Part shown: positions 21,596 to 32,443 of the stretch, in pieces | How the letters are laid out: each line of letters begins with the position of its first letter | How positions within the stretch are numbered: position 1 is the stretch's first letter | Assembly (NCBI GenBank): GCA_029204045.2 | Contig: JAQNDB010000477.1 | Span: forward strand, 1-64,000 | Length of the DNA: 64,000 nucleotides | Direction of reading: 5' to 3' | Source of the DNA: Tillandsia leiboldiana | Taxonomy: Eukaryota > Streptophyta > Magnoliopsida > Poales > Bromeliaceae | The notes under the pieces: generated by a model | Told to the model about the DNA's origin: nothing | Databases searched by the model: none | Seen by the model: the letters and a program-made list of their open reading frames with translations, nothing else | Position numbers and translations under genes: made by a program

Positions 21596-21826
21596 AAGTT
21601 TTCCCGAATTTCCGGCACTCCACGATGAAGTCGGAAATTCCCAATCTCATCCTCAATCGGCCTACAAAGCCCGGAAAAACCCCGAATCGAGCTGGAGCTT
21701 CCGCGTTGATCCGAATCAACCCGGCATCCCCTGTAAACTCAGATGCAACATGCCCAAGGCAACTCTCTGCTCCAAGCCATCCGTGTGGTCGGCGCGCTAT
21801 CCAAAGCCCCGGTACTCTACAGTTGG

Positions 21827-23235
21827 GGACAGCGTGCACATGATCTCTGAACCTTTCGTTCGGAATCCGTTGACTTTCATTGAACAGATCTTTGCTTTAC
21901 GATCCGTGAATCGGCAAAATGGTCGGTTTATCGGCACTTTCGGGTTAAACACGCATTTTTCGAGGAAAATTGGATGGTTATTGATCTGTACTCTCTGGGG
22001 ACTTTCTTTTAGGTCCGAGTGTCGTTCGAGGGCGCGGGACGTTCCAGGTGTTTCGTTCGACTGGCTTTGAGGTGGGTACTGTTCTGGTATTTCTAAGTAC
22101 TGGTTAAACTGTGACTTGTGAGAGTAAAGTTGATGTACCGTTTGTTATCGTCTAACCCCATTGCGTGAGAATCCCTTTTTATTTCTAACTATGGCGACTG
22201 AATGTCGCGGTGCTTTACTTTACGCCAGTTTCGGCATTTGTGCTCATGGTTGCTTACACACACACCAACGGTTTGGCCACCGCAATGGTATACTTTTCCG
22301 GAAGGATGGTCCGTCGACCCGTGTACCCCACAAGGTGACGTAGTGGGGACCCCTCGCGGTTACTTTAGGGGCTTCACAAGTACCGTGGAGGGGTTGGTGG
22401 TAACAAGGTGCGAGTAAGGTATACTTTTCGTTGGGGGTCTTTAGACCTTCTGGCAGGTGCTGTGTTTTTGACTAAACAAGGGATACGGTGACTCATGAAG
22501 GGAAAGTGGATGCTCTGGAAATCGGTTTGTCTATATTCAGTATTTATTGCATCATACCTGTTTACATCTACTCTTTTTGTCACTGACTTCCCACACTGTG
22601 ACAGGTCCGTTCAGGGGTGGGATCCGGGACAACGGTGAGGCTACGTCATAGAGTACTTTAGCCCTTTGAGGCTGGTGACACATTTTACTTTCTTTTGGTT
22701 ATCTGGTTGTTTGGTTAGTATGTTTTGTGGTTGCTTTATGTGTGGATTCTTGTGGATGTTGGATTGAACACTTGACTGGATGTTGTATCGTCCTCTTTCA
22801 TGTTTTTACTAGAATTGTATGCGGCAGGTTTCTAAATGAAAAAGTGTTTGCGAAAATGTTTTCAAAACTAGGTGTCGTGTGGGCACCGTTTTACGAACCC
22901 GTGAATTTATCCTTTCAAAGTTATGTAGCCGCCGAGAATGAGATTGTGAACATGCTTTAAAAACTGGGTGTCGTGTTGACACCGTTTGGTAATCTTTGTG
23001 ATGGTATTAGTAGTTGTGATAGATTGTAATCCTTCCTCTTGCTTTTCATCTGGGCTGTGTGGTTAAAGCTTGTATCGTGATGGTGACGCCGTGCATATAC
23101 AAAGGAGACTCCGTCCGTGGGGTAAATTTGTATATGTGGCGGGTCTGGCACGTACCGGAGAGTTAAGTTGTTTCGAAAGGAAAGAAAAAAAAAAAAATAC
23201 ATTTTTCGCTTATTTAAAACCTCCGGGGCGTGACA
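21827..23235 (+). repeat. LTR g, 3' part
   Basis: Right part of LTR g, ending CCGGGGCGTGACA at 23235 followed by GAAGG, the start of the disrupted LTR of element X. It has an acceptor-like CACTGACTTCCC...GTGACAG|GT (22604), a conserved TTTTCCGGA block (22293), a hairpin (23087-23141) and an A-rich tract (23180-23197). No PBS follows, so this is either a 3' LTR or a solo LTR. Confidence 0.8.
23087..23141 (+). other. Conserved hairpin near the end of LTR g
   Basis: Outer arms CGCC...GGCG and CATATACAAA/TTTGTATATG, inner arm ACTCC/GGGGT (one G-T pair), 94 bases before the LTR end. The same design with different inner arms is in LTRs a, b, c and F. Confidence 0.75.
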
Positions 23236-23540
23236 GAAGGTGACTTGAACGGAAAACCGTGGACACTACATCACTCCCCCCTTAGAGAAAGTTTCATCCG
23301 CGAAACTTAACTCGAGTCCCTTGCGAACAAATCTGGATATCGCTCCTTCATCATCGACTCTAGTTCCCACGTGGCTTCCCTTTCCATCAAGTCGTCCCAA
23401 CACAATGGTGATCGACACCTGCGCCCATACAAAGCGTCATACGGTGCCATCTGAATACTTTCTTGGAAACTGTTATTATTTGTAAATTCCACCAATGGTA
23501 AGTGATGCTGCCATCCCCCTCCAAAATCCAAAACACAAGC
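23236..23540 (-). pseudogene. Deleted gypsy element X: LTR stub, PPT and integrase-chromodomain fragment
   Basis: In minus orientation: integrase fragment (LPLVEFTNNNSFQESIQMAP, then YGRRCRSPLCWDDL) from 23540 joined in frame to the chromodomain tail EREATWELESMMKERYPDLF, ending near 23307; then a polypurine tract (23271-23285, AAGGGGGGAGTGA) and 35 bp of LTR beginning TGTAGTGTCCACGG (23270-23236). Compared with element F, about 165 codons between integrase residue 312 and the chromodomain are missing without a frame break. LTR g cuts the LTR stub at 23235; LTR h cuts the integrase at 23541. Confidence 0.85.
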
Positions 23541-24486
23541 TGTAGTGTCCACGGTTTTCCGTTTAAGTCACCTTCGGAACGTACGGTATTTTTGTTGTGT
23601 TTTCGTTACCTTGTTTTGGACAGATTGGTTATTCTCCTTGTAGGTTTTAGAAAACGGAACACGGCGGTGCGAACGACTCTAAATTCCGGTGAGCGGAACT
23701 CCCGTTATCTTCTTCCTAAGTTTACTATGTGCAAAGGGTTAGAATGCTCATGTCGGTTGTAGGCGCTTTAAAATCCGTGCCAATTGAAGGTGATTCCCGA
23801 ATGGTGTAAAAGATGAATTGAGAAATATATGGTAGTAAACTACAAAAAGATCGAGGTTGTTAGAACAAGGTAAGGGTTGTTGGGAAATTTAGAAAAGTAG
23901 TTATTTTGTTGCGGACCTCTTATAAATAAAGGGTTCGGGCAAAGGTTTCTACTTTACACACTCAAAGAGAAAATAGAACCCTAATTGTTCAAATCATAAC
24001 AAGAAAGATCTTCGTCTTCTTCCTCGAAGGCTTCGTCGAAACACGGGAGTAGGGATCGGCTTCTTGTTGGAGCACCGGACGAGGGAGCGGCGAACCGACG
24101 GGGGAAACCGGAGAGCGGAGGGAGGAGCCGGCGTCGTACCGTTACTTTCTCCGATCCAAAGGTGTGGTGGCTTTCGATGCTTCTTATGGTTTTAGATGAG
24201 ATTTTCATGGATTTTGTTGGGTTCTTTTGGGCGTTGGGGGTGTCGGATTTCGCGTGCGATGCGAGGATGGTGTTAAACGGGAGACCGCCGCCGCCGTTAG
24301 ATGTGACGGGAAGCCGCCGTCGCCGTTGTTAGACGGGAGGACGCCGCCGCCGTTATCATGTTCGCGAGGTCATCGCCACAACTGTGGTGGTCGCGGGGGC
24401 ATCGCCGGAGCCGCGGAGGGCGAAAACGGAGAACAAAACACAAATTCTGGAGGTTACTGTTCATTCGGCCCGGCCCGCAGCCGCGC
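23541..24486 (+). repeat. LTR h, 5' part (same family as X)
   Basis: Starts TGTAGTGTCCACGG, nearly identical to the LTR stub of X (23236-23270 on the other strand), so it belongs to X's own family. It has a TATA box at 23921 (TTATAAATAAAGG) and a leader with the usual AACCCTAA. It is interrupted at 24487 by LTR e. Short frames here show no recognisable motif. Confidence 0.75.
23921..23928 (+). promoter_or_regulatory. TATA box of LTR h
   Basis: TATAAATA, about 380 bp from the LTR start and about 70 bp before AACCCTAA in the leader. Confidence 0.6.
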
Positions 24487-25290
24487 TGTGGAGACCTGAA
24501 TCCCCGCGAAAAGATTACTGTTGGATCAGCAGCTTCCGGAGGCCTATGTGGTGTGTCGGCGGTATTTGGATCACAAGTGCCTTCGGATGCCCCCATCGAA
24601 TTTTGGAAGTGGTTCCGCGTGAAACGGACATCAGATTTGGATTCAGCGCGGAAAAACAATAGAAATCGACTACTTGGTTGTATTTTTCTGAGTCCGGACG
24701 CCAGAAAATGGACATCCAGAAGATTTCTAGTGTTTTCGGGTGCACGGTGGACCGGTGGACCGAGGTGGTGCCACGTAACGCCTTCCCGTTGGCGTCGTAC
24801 GCCACGTGGCGGAGCAGGAGGCGCGGCACAGTGGGCCCGGCCCACGAGAGCGGGCGTGGGCTGGCGCGGAGCAGCGGGGCGGTTGTGCCACGTGGCGGAT
24901 CCCCATTGGCAGACTTTGGACGCGTGGCAGCGGTGGAGTGGTTGGTGCAGGAGGCGCGGTCCACGGAGCAGAGGGTTGGCCCTCGGGCTGCGTGCACGAC
25001 GGGGGGGCAGGCAGCGCGGCGTGGGCTTACGTGGGCGCGATTCCTGACGCGTTGACGCGCGGGTTTCCTCGCGTGGGCGCGCCATACGTCAGCGCCCGCG
25101 TGGGCCACGCGGCGCGGCGTGAGGAGGTGGTTCGGGCGCACCTCGCAGGGATCTCAGTGGGGGATTCGGGCGCCCGATTGAGGTCCGAGCGCCCGAATCC
25201 CGGGACAAAATCGGTATTTTTGGATTTGTCGGGCTGGGCCTATAAATAGGCCCAGCACTGCTTCGATACTGGCCTTTTTGGCCTGATTCT
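24487..25290 (+). repeat. LTR e, U3 part
   Basis: Starts TGTGGAGACCTGAATCC. Its first 250 bp resemble the start of element A's LTR (shared GATTACTG and CCGGAGGCCTATGTGG), so it is an A-like family on the opposite strand. U3 carries several CCACGTGG/CACGT sites (near 24771, 24800, 24890). It ends at the insertion of solo LTR-2. Confidence 0.8.
25233..25256 (+). promoter_or_regulatory. TATA box of LTR e inside a perfect palindrome
   Basis: TATAAATA (25241-25248) is at the centre of an inverted repeat with 11-bp arms (GCTGGGCCTAT / ATAGGCCCAGC) separated by AA. The arms contain TGGGCC/GGCCCA, the core of plant site II (TCP) elements. Confidence 0.7.
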
Positions 25291-25340
25291 TGTCACGCCT
25301 CGGGGTCGAAACTGCGACCCGGGCTCGCCAACAGATCCGC

Positions 25341-25366
25341 CGCCTATACAAAACCCCGCATAGGCG
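25341..25366 (-). other. Terminal LTR hairpin of solo LTR-2
   Basis: Arms CGCCTATAC / GCATAGGCG (one G-U pair in the RNA sense) with an 8-base loop, between the same flanks as in element A and solo LTR-1. Confidence 0.7.
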
Positions 25367-25769
25367 AAGCGTCCATCCTGCAAGAAAAGGGACTACAACT
25401 AAACAAATATCAGAGCTATAAAATAAAACTGCTGTAAAACTAAAAACCAACCATCTGTACGACTGGAAATAATGATACAATATTCATCTCCCCATAAGTG
25501 ATAATCATACAAAATCCTCAAATACAATAACTCCGAACTCAACAGGGAGGTAACCTGAAATAATACATCAGTGTACAAGCTCTCAGTACAAGTCAGATCC
25601 TCACAATACAATGATCTCTCAAAAGTGGAAATAAAATAACTAATCTACTGACTGTACTGCAAATCTCCAATGAAGGGGTACAGCTACTCTCCAAAGATAG
25701 GTAGGGGTCTAGCTCGCGACTCCCTCGCCTCGAATAGCAACCGCAGAATCAGCAACACCTGCTAAGACT

Positions 25770-28374
25770 CTGCAAAACAAAGGAGAGGAAAGAAAAAGGA
25801 GGGGGAAAACCCCCAATGGGTGTGAGAACTACACCAAAAGGGAGTTCTCAGTGGGTACCGCCACCAGGCCCGACGATCTGCCCACTAAGTCTACTAGAGG
25901 CATAAGATAACCATGCAGTAAAAACTGAACAAGAATGCTGGAGATACTCTACAGCTACCATGCCTCTATCTAAATGCTCAAATGGGGAAAACCAATGAAA
26001 GATATGCAACCACTCGCACATGAAGTGCACAATCGACCCAATCGAGCTGACTGCCACATCTGGTCCAGTCAAGCCTGCGCCTACCTACAACCACCTCCCA
26101 CTGTCGGGCAGGAATTATGTAGGGTGTCGATACGGACTAACTCGCTATCGAATAGTGGCACATGCAGGCTATAGTCGAAATCCATGTTCTCTCTCAGAAC
26201 GGATAGACTCAAGATCCTCAACATCTCGCACAACGGTCGAAATACTCACAACGACCCCGGGACAACCGTCAACCCCAAACGGTTCCCACAACACTAGTAC
26301 CGGTCTCAACACAGCTACTAGACACCACTCAGCCCCCCCATGCACGAGTGCAACAATAAAGTATCTGCCTGTGATAAACCCAATCAATGGACCAGTAAGA
26401 ACTGGTACTGCCTGCTGTACCTGTCGTATCGGGTATGCTGGCCAATGCATAGCACCGATGAGAAGGAGTCTCAAGAACTCAAAGCCTGCCTGTCGCACAC
26501 TCCGGAGTGGCACTCGAGGGGAGCGACCCACACGAGTAAAGTATCTCAGTAACAAGTATCATAAGTATCATAAAACAGCAGGACTAGACCACGACTCTGA
26601 TCAAAGTGGGAAAATCCATCCACTAAAGAAAACCCCGGTCCTCAATCAGATGCAATAGTACTCAATAAGTGGAAAACTTCGTCCACTAGAGAAATCTGAT
26701 ACCTAATCTGATGCATAAGTAAATATCCGGTCAACCGCCCAGTATCCGCGGTTGCCGTAATGCCCCACAATCCATAAACCCATAATCGACCTCCGGTCAA
26801 CCGCCCAATATCCGCGGTTGCCGCACTATCCTGCCATCCACAATCAAGTACAACCGACACTCGGCCAACCGCCCAATATCCGCGGTCGCCGCAATACCCA
26901 CAATCCACAATCAAACCCAACCTGTCCCAGACTCGAAGTCTCGACTACACTATCCCAAACCCCTGCTCGAACCCGAGCAACATGAACCACATGACTGACT
27001 AAAATGGAGAAAAGAAGCAAAGATGGTTTCTCCTAAGTCAAATCCCAACATGATAGTGTAGCAGTAAAAGATGGCCTATCTAGATGTCCATGCAAGCATG
27101 CATTTGTCCTCAAGAAGGGAAAAAGGGGAGTAAATCACGTAATAGCTCTACAAGGTATAATCACATGCCAAAATCACTAATGAACTACACCTGTCCATAA
27201 TACATGATTCATAAGAAATCATCTCAGGTGATATCAGAACATAGATACATAATCCTGCCCCGTCGCATAATCAAATCTCATAACAGCTATGTGCTAACAT
27301 GGCATGCTAATAATCAAAAGAGCAATGTTCCCTAAGGTAAGCTTTCCTTAATCATCATCATGGATATAGATCTTACCATTTCCCATAAGTCATAACATGA
27401 ATAATTAACTGGCAATTCCTTATACAATTATCATTCCTAAGCTTACCCCTCAACCACATATATTGTATCCTAAACATGCATGCATTCTAACATATAGAAT
27501 TAGAGAATCCTCCACCGGTTCTAGAGACGAAGCAACCCACCTGAATCGCTTTCCGCATGCAAAGCCGAAGTCGGTGAAGTGCGCAGTCACTCGCTAACAA
27601 CATCCGCCGAAACCGCACCCTCTGCACATTGTCGCTCGCGCTTCAGCCACGACCAACATCTCAGCCACACCACCGCCAAGTCCACTGACAAACGGCCCAC
27701 AAACAACACCACGGTCAACACCGAAAAACAACACTTGCTGCTTTACAAACCAGCACAGAAAATGGAGTTTTTCACCTTTGTGCAATCCTCCGAAAAATCC
27801 AGAAAAATCATGGTTACGATCCTTGCGGTGAGTAGATGCAAAACGAGTATTTACACTCCTCATTCCGATACCTGTAGGCCAAGATACACCCAAAACAACG
27901 CGGCAACCACCAAAATTTCAGCATGAACTTCATAAATTTTTAGGGATCAATCCAGCAGAAATTACGCTTAGATATCAACATGAAAAATGATCATCTTAAC
28001 CCTGTTAATCCATCCATACAAAGAAATCCCCAAAAATCATGCTAAACCCAAAGTTAACACCTTACAAACATGCAATTGCTACAAAACTCTGCTCTGTAAA
28101 AACCAGCACTACAGGGCTGGAAAGATGATGAGTTTTACCTATCCAAACGAGCTCCAAATACAGTGAGAAAAATGGCAATGGATTCCTTGTCGAGACTAGA
28201 TAGAGATCGAGCTAAAGAACTCCCAATTCCGAGCTCGTATGAAAGAGAAAACCCAACATTACTCCAAGGTGTCAAAAAAGAAAATTTGTGCGTGATGGTT
28301 GCAGAAAAACTAGAAATTCTCTAAGAAATCTCATGATCCATGCAAAACATTGAATATCAAAATTGTAGATTTAC
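25770..28374 (-). other. Predicted leader intron of solo LTR-2 (2.6 kb)
   Basis: Donor GACAG|GTAAAT (28375/28374); acceptor with pyrimidine tract CTCTCCTTTGTTTTGCAG (25770), as in element A. Inferred. Confidence 0.45.
26727..26925 (-). repeat. Three 66-68-bp repeats, each with a hairpin
   Basis: GGTCAACCGCCC (third copy GGCCAACC) starts at 26729, 26795 and 26863. Each unit has arms CAACCG / CGGTTG (third CGGTCG) around an 11-base loop. Element A's LTR has one copy near 363 and one near 7910. Confidence 0.8.
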
Positions 28375-29314
28375 CTGTCGAGGAGAACCCCTTCAAATTT
28401 CAGCTCAAAATTCCACGAAATGAAGCCTGGGAAATTTTTGCACCAAAATGTGACAGTGAAGCTCCGAAAATCCAACAATGGTGCTTGTGCTCCAACATGG
28501 GAAAAAGATAATCACAAGAGCTCTAATGGCCATCCAAGGTGATGAAGTTGGAGAAGAGGTGCTGGTGAAGCTCTGCCTGAAGTCCTCCAAAAATCCAAGG
28601 TCCAAGGAGGAAGAAGGAGGAAGAAGAAGAAGAAGACAAAAGAAGAAGAAGGAGAAGAAACACAAATATATGAAGTTCCCCTCTCTCCCTCTCTCCCTGC
28701 TGCTACAGGACGGGCCCGGACTGCTCGGCCCGGTGGGCCGGGAAACGTGGCGGCCATCCGGGCTGCCACGTCGCCCGGGACCGGCCGCCTGGATCAAGCC
28801 ACGCGGCTTGATCCGGGTGGCCGCGGCGCCACCAACGGGCGCGCGCTGCGTGTCCCTCACGCGGGGACCGTGCTGCGCGCCCACGTGTGCGCGGCGGCGG
28901 GCCAACCAAGGCCCGCCACGCGCCCCGCTGGGCGCCCCCGTGGACCGCGCCTTCTGCGCCGGTCCAATGGGATGCCGCCATGTGGCACCCCGGTCCACGA
29001 CTCCTCCATGCACCCGAATGAGCCCCCGAACTTCAGGTTGCCCGTTTTCGCTCATCCGGACTCCGAAAAATACAACCAAATAGCCGATTTCCATCGTTTT
29101 TCCGCGCTGAATCCAAATACGATGTCCGTTTCACGTAGAACCACCTCTAAAACTTACGGGGGCATCCGAACACACCAACTCAATCCATTTTTCACGCTGA
29201 GTCCAGTTTTGAAGTCCGATTTGCGCGCAAACACCTCCAACACTCAACAAAAGCCTCCAGAAGCTGCCGAACCCACAGTAATCCAATCGCGGGAATTCGG
29301 GTCCTCACAATTCT

Positions 29315-29880
29315 CGCAGAGACTTCTACAACAAACTTCTACTTCCTTGTGTGCTGCATCTTGTGGAGGATCCCCGGGTCTTTTGGAGACCGCGACATCA
29401 GCGTTTTCTGCGACGCGGCGTACTTCGACGCTCCTTCGATTTTAGCTTCTACCGTTGCATTTCAGTCCGCGAGGCCCCCTGAGCTACCCCGATTGAATTT
29501 GGAGACTATTTTCATGGCAGCGCGTTCACGAGAGGTACGCCTTCATTTTCTGTGTTGATCACTTTGCTCCGTTTCGAGTTTTTGGTGGTGTTCCTGAGGT
29601 ATCTTTTGACCCCATTGTACTGCTGCGAGGTATAGGACAGCGGTGGATATTGTTGCGATTTCTCGGCCTACGGGCATCGGATCGGGGAGTATGAGGACTC
29701 GATCGGCATCTATGCTTCGAGAGGAACGCGCCCGTATTTTTATTGGAATATTTGGAGGACTCTTCGAAGGTGATAATTATGCTTCTTCGCGGCTGTTTTT
29801 CCGCAGACTTGTGTTTGTGGGGTAGTTTGACTTACCACATTGTTTTGAGTGTGTCTTGGCCTACAGGTGTCGAAACGAGG
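29315..29880 (+). repeat. LTR e, leader part between solo LTR-2 and copia-2
   Basis: Continues LTR e after solo LTR-2 and ends at CGAGG (29876-29880), the left TSD of copia-2. It is non-coding leader-like sequence with donor-like sites (GAGAG|GTACGC near 29535, GAAG|GTGATA near 29770). Confidence 0.7.
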
Positions 29881-30185
29881 TGTTGGGTTATGTTAAAATA
29901 TGGATCTAAATAGGGGAAAAACCACCTAGAGGGGGGGTGAATAGGTGTAAACAATAAACACTCAAAAATCATTGCGCAATAAAACCCAATGCGGAAATGA
30001 AAATATAACACGCAAGATTTTTACGTGGAAAACTCCAAAACCGGAGTAAAAAACCACGGAACCGATAACACGGCGAAATCCACTAGAATTTTAACACATA
30101 CAAAGGTGATATACCGTACTCACAGACGACTCGACCTTTTTACATACGCTCCTAGTAGATCTTCTCCGCTCGCTCCGCAACGCTC

Positions 30186-30366
30186 CTCGAATCCACGATT
30201 AGCGTCCAACGCCGAATCCACGGCATCCAACGTCGAATCCACGACGTCCAACCGAATCCACGGTCTTCACCCAGTAGCATGTCTCGAATCCACGAACGTA
30301 CCTCGCTCCGAATCCACGAGAGCGGTAGCACCTTGAATCCACAAGGCCACGCGAGTCCACGCGCCG
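30186..30366 (-). repeat. Mini-hairpin array of copia-2 3' LTR
   Basis: Same eight-unit design as in copia-1: loop AATCCA with arms such as GCCG/CGGC, ACGTCG/CGACGT, ACCG/CGGT and CCTTG/CAAGG. The last loop is AGTCCA. The 5' LTR carries the matching array at about 43530-43708. Confidence 0.8.
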
Positions 30367-30693
30367 ATTTTGGGAAAATCGTTGTTTTTGGGTGGTGATG
30401 ATCCGCCGAATACTTAGATCAAAGATAGATCAGAAATACCATCTAAGTATTCATTAATTTGTTTCTACTCAAAATCTGAGTATGAAAACCTAGAATCAAA
30501 TTAATCAATATAGATGAAGAAACATAGATTTAATCTCGTTATTTCCTTTCTTCTCTATATGTGGATTTTTCTCTTTCGACCGTATTTTGGATTACCCTAA
30601 AAAAATGAATCGTAGGGTTTATTTATAGGTTAGAAACCTTTGGAAGAGGATAAGAATCAAAAACTGACCTAATCTAGAATTTTTCAGGATGAC

Positions 30694-30916
30694 GGTCCGG
30701 ACTGGAATCGGCGGTCCGGACTGTCGTGGCTAAACAGACAATTTCCAAAAAAACATACGTTCGGGGTCCGGACTGAAGTACCCGATCCGGACTGTTCATG
30801 CAGTTTCTGCAAAAACCACGTTCGGGGTCCGGACTGAAGATCCACGGTCCGGACTGGATTTGCGCATGAACAAACAACGTTCGGGGTCCGGACTGTGATC
30901 ACTGATCCGGATCCTG
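30694..30916 (-). promoter_or_regulatory. Paired TCCGGA palindromes in copia-2 U3
   Basis: Eight sites in four pairs about 20 bp apart, most reading GGTCCGGACTG instead of the GATCCGGATC of copia-1. The core CCGG is kept and both flanking bases change symmetrically (AT...AT to GT...AC), so palindromic symmetry is preserved. The 5' LTR has one pair fewer half-spaced sites owing to a 20-bp deletion. Confidence 0.75.
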
Positions 30917-31140
30917 AACATGTCCCATGTCCAGTTTTTGATTTTTTATGCAATTAAAAATCCATCCAAGTGTTTCTACACTATAAGAAGTATTCGGATC
31001 ATCAAAATTAATTAGTTAAACGTACCTGATCCTTTTGAATTCTTCTTTCTTGAGATTGAGGTATATGATCCAAACTTCTTAATCTTCAATCTTCAAGACT
31101 TAACACTTTCACGAAATACGCCAAAACAAATTCCTTAACA

Positions 31141-31155
31141 ATCTCCCCCTTTGGC
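31141..31155 (-). other. Polypurine tract of copia-2
   Basis: Minus-strand GCCAAAGGGGGAGAT directly before the 3' LTR start TGTTAAGG. Similar tracts occur at 31706-31720 (AAAAAGGGGGAGAGA) and 33641-33654 (TTGAGGGGGAGTTA), as reported for Sireviruses with several tracts upstream of the 3' LTR. Confidence 0.85.
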
Positions 31156-31834
31156 GGTTTCGTGACAAAACAGAAAATCCACTTAAGAAAATTCAAAAAG
31201 ATATTTTTGTTGCTATCACCATACAACAAAAATTTACATTTGAGAACTAAGAATTAAGTACATGAGATAAACTCCTAAAACAGACTCTAGATTTAGACAT
31301 CTGTACTCTCTGCAAAAGAAATCATTTTTGACAAAAGAGATCGTTAGATACCTCAAGAATATTTAGCATTCAAAACCAAACAGAGATAGAGTTTATACTT
31401 ACCATGACATTTGTGAACTCAGATATGTATTAAGATCAAAATCGGAAATAGACATATCTTCTAAGCATTAAAATCCAAATGTCATAAGTTTGTTAGTAAT
31501 CAAACAACTTGTTAGTAATAATACATGCCCAAAAAGTTAGTCGAATAGTTAGTCGAGGCATGCATTCAAAACACGATACAGAACCAAAAGTTGGTTTGAT
31601 ACTTACCTTCAAAGTTTCAAAGTTCACAGTTCTCACACCCATTGTTCCAATTGTTCAGTTCACAGTTCTCACACCCATTGTTCCAATGTTCCAATTGTTC
31701 TTATATCTCTCCCCCTTTTTGTCACTAAAGTAGCCAAAATTACAAAAATAAAAGGGAGAGTTCAAAAAGCAAAGGAAATGTAAGAACTAAAACTGAAAAC
31801 ACCTGCAAAACAGAAAGATATCTTAGAAAGAAAT

Positions 31835-32410
31835 TCAGTTGTCGGACTCAGAATCATCAGAGCTACTGCAGTCCAATTTGTTCAAAATCCCTTTAAGCAT
31901 CCTTGACAGTTTGGAACAATTTTGTTTCATCTTGTGAATGTCAGCCGACATTCTTTCTTGTTCTTCAGCCATTCTCCGCTGTTCTTGTTGCATAGATACT
32001 ATAGCAGCTTTTGTGATGTTTCTCTTGGAGGTAGAAGGGGATTGCGTGGATGATGAAAGTGTATTTTGACCTTCATTACAAGGAGATTCTTTAGGCAGAG
32101 AGCGTGCTCTGGCGAGGGGTTCATTGATCTGAATTCCTCTGCCCCTCGAATTCTTGCTCCTTGTGTGCTGCTTGGTTGTTGAGGAAGACTTCATCAGCTT
32201 CTTTTGCTTTAGATAGAACCTATCTTCGTCATCAACCACTTGTTGTACTTCTTCACAAAATGTGTCCCAATCTTCTTCGTCTTCTGATTCTGAACCATTT
32301 TGAAGAACATTCTTCGTTTCCTCTTGACTTGGTCCAGCTTGTTCCTTCTTAACAGATGCTCTCGTTCCCACCATTGCTATAATGAGTGCAATAATCCAAG
32401 CAAAAGCCAT
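31835..32410 (-). CDS. Accessory ORF of copia-2, 191 aa, downstream of pol
   Basis: ATG at 32410 in a good context (CAAAAATGG). A short hydrophobic N-terminus (residues 3-14, AWIIALIIAMVG) is followed by an acidic stretch (SESEDEEDWDTFCEE, 40-54), a basic/Ser region (70-92) and a predicted amphipathic coiled coil (about 135-180, with heptad-like Met/Ile/Leu), ending in an acidic Ser/Asp tail. I recognise no family. Some Sireviruses have an env-like ORF at this position, but this protein is short and lacks a second membrane segment, so calling it an envelope is not justified. It probably has its own promoter and a leader intron (32444-32827). A captured host gene piece is also possible. Confidence 0.65.
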   Translation of the reverse strand: MAFAWIIALIIAMVGTRASVKKEQAGPSQEETKNVLQNGSESEDEEDWDTFCEEVQQVVDDEDRFYLKQKKLMKSSSTTKQHTRSKNSRGRGIQINEPLARARSLPKESPCNEGQNTLSSSTQSPSTSKRNITKAAIVSMQQEQRRMAEEQERMSADIHKMKQNCSKLSRMLKGILNKLDCSSSDDSESDN

Positions 32411-32443
32411 TTTTGACACTCGTGCTCAGATGATAGAAAAAAC

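Larger units (their letters stand above)
16897..21821 (-). mobile_element. Solo LTR-1 (4925 bp, gypsy type, TSD GTTGG)
   Basis: In element orientation it begins TGTAGAGTACC (21821) and ends CGGGGCGTGACA (16897). GTTGG flanks it on both sides (16892-16896 and 21822-21826), and no internal region, PBS or second LTR is present, so it is a solo LTR left by recombination. Its end is related to elements A and solo LTR-2. It has a TATA box, three 159-bp U3 repeats, a pyrimidine-rich leader, a donor CGAG|GTAAGC (20948), two large minisatellites and an acceptor (17302). Frames of 200-415 codons over the minisatellites are by-products of stop-free repeats. Confidence 0.9.
16106..22604 (+). other. Predicted leader intron of LTR g (contains solo LTR-1)
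   Basis: Donor CTG|GTAAGT at 16106. Acceptor GTGACAG|GT at 22604, preceded by CACTGAC (branch-point like) about 20 bases upstream. Without solo LTR-1 the intron would be about 1.57 kb. The acceptor text is shared with LTRs a, b, c and F. Inferred. Confidence 0.45.
25291..29309 (-). mobile_element. Solo LTR-2 (4019 bp, A-like family, TSD ATTCT)
   Basis: Flanked by ATTCT at 25286-25290 and 29310-29314. In element orientation it starts TGTGAGGACCCG (29309) and ends CCGAGGCGTGACA (25291). No internal region or second LTR is present. It shares the A-type acceptor, terminal hairpin and end with element A. The frames at 28405-29445 lie in the GC-rich U3 and leader and match no protein. Confidence 0.93.
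29881..31140 (-). repeat. 3' LTR of copia-2 (1260 bp)
   Basis: TGTTAAGG...CCCAACA in element orientation. TATA box at 30620-30628 (CCTATAAATAAA), four pairs of TCCGGA-core palindromes (30694-30916), mini-hairpin array (30186-30366) and the C-rich terminal hairpin. It is 20 bp longer than the 5' LTR; the extra block is one GTCCGGACTG-to-GTCCGGACTG interval near 30825. Confidence 0.93.

Noticed and set aside
24297..25249. GC-rich frames of 200-260 codons
   Set aside because: They run across the LTR h/LTR e junction at 24487, so no ancestral gene could have had this structure.
28747..29445. 232-codon plus-strand frame over the right end of solo LTR-2
   Set aside because: It crosses the LTR boundary and TSD at 29309-29314, so it cannot be an old gene.
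31835..32410. Calling the accessory ORF an env gene
   Set aside because: Too short, with one weak hydrophobic segment and no cleavage site or anchor; position alone is not enough.
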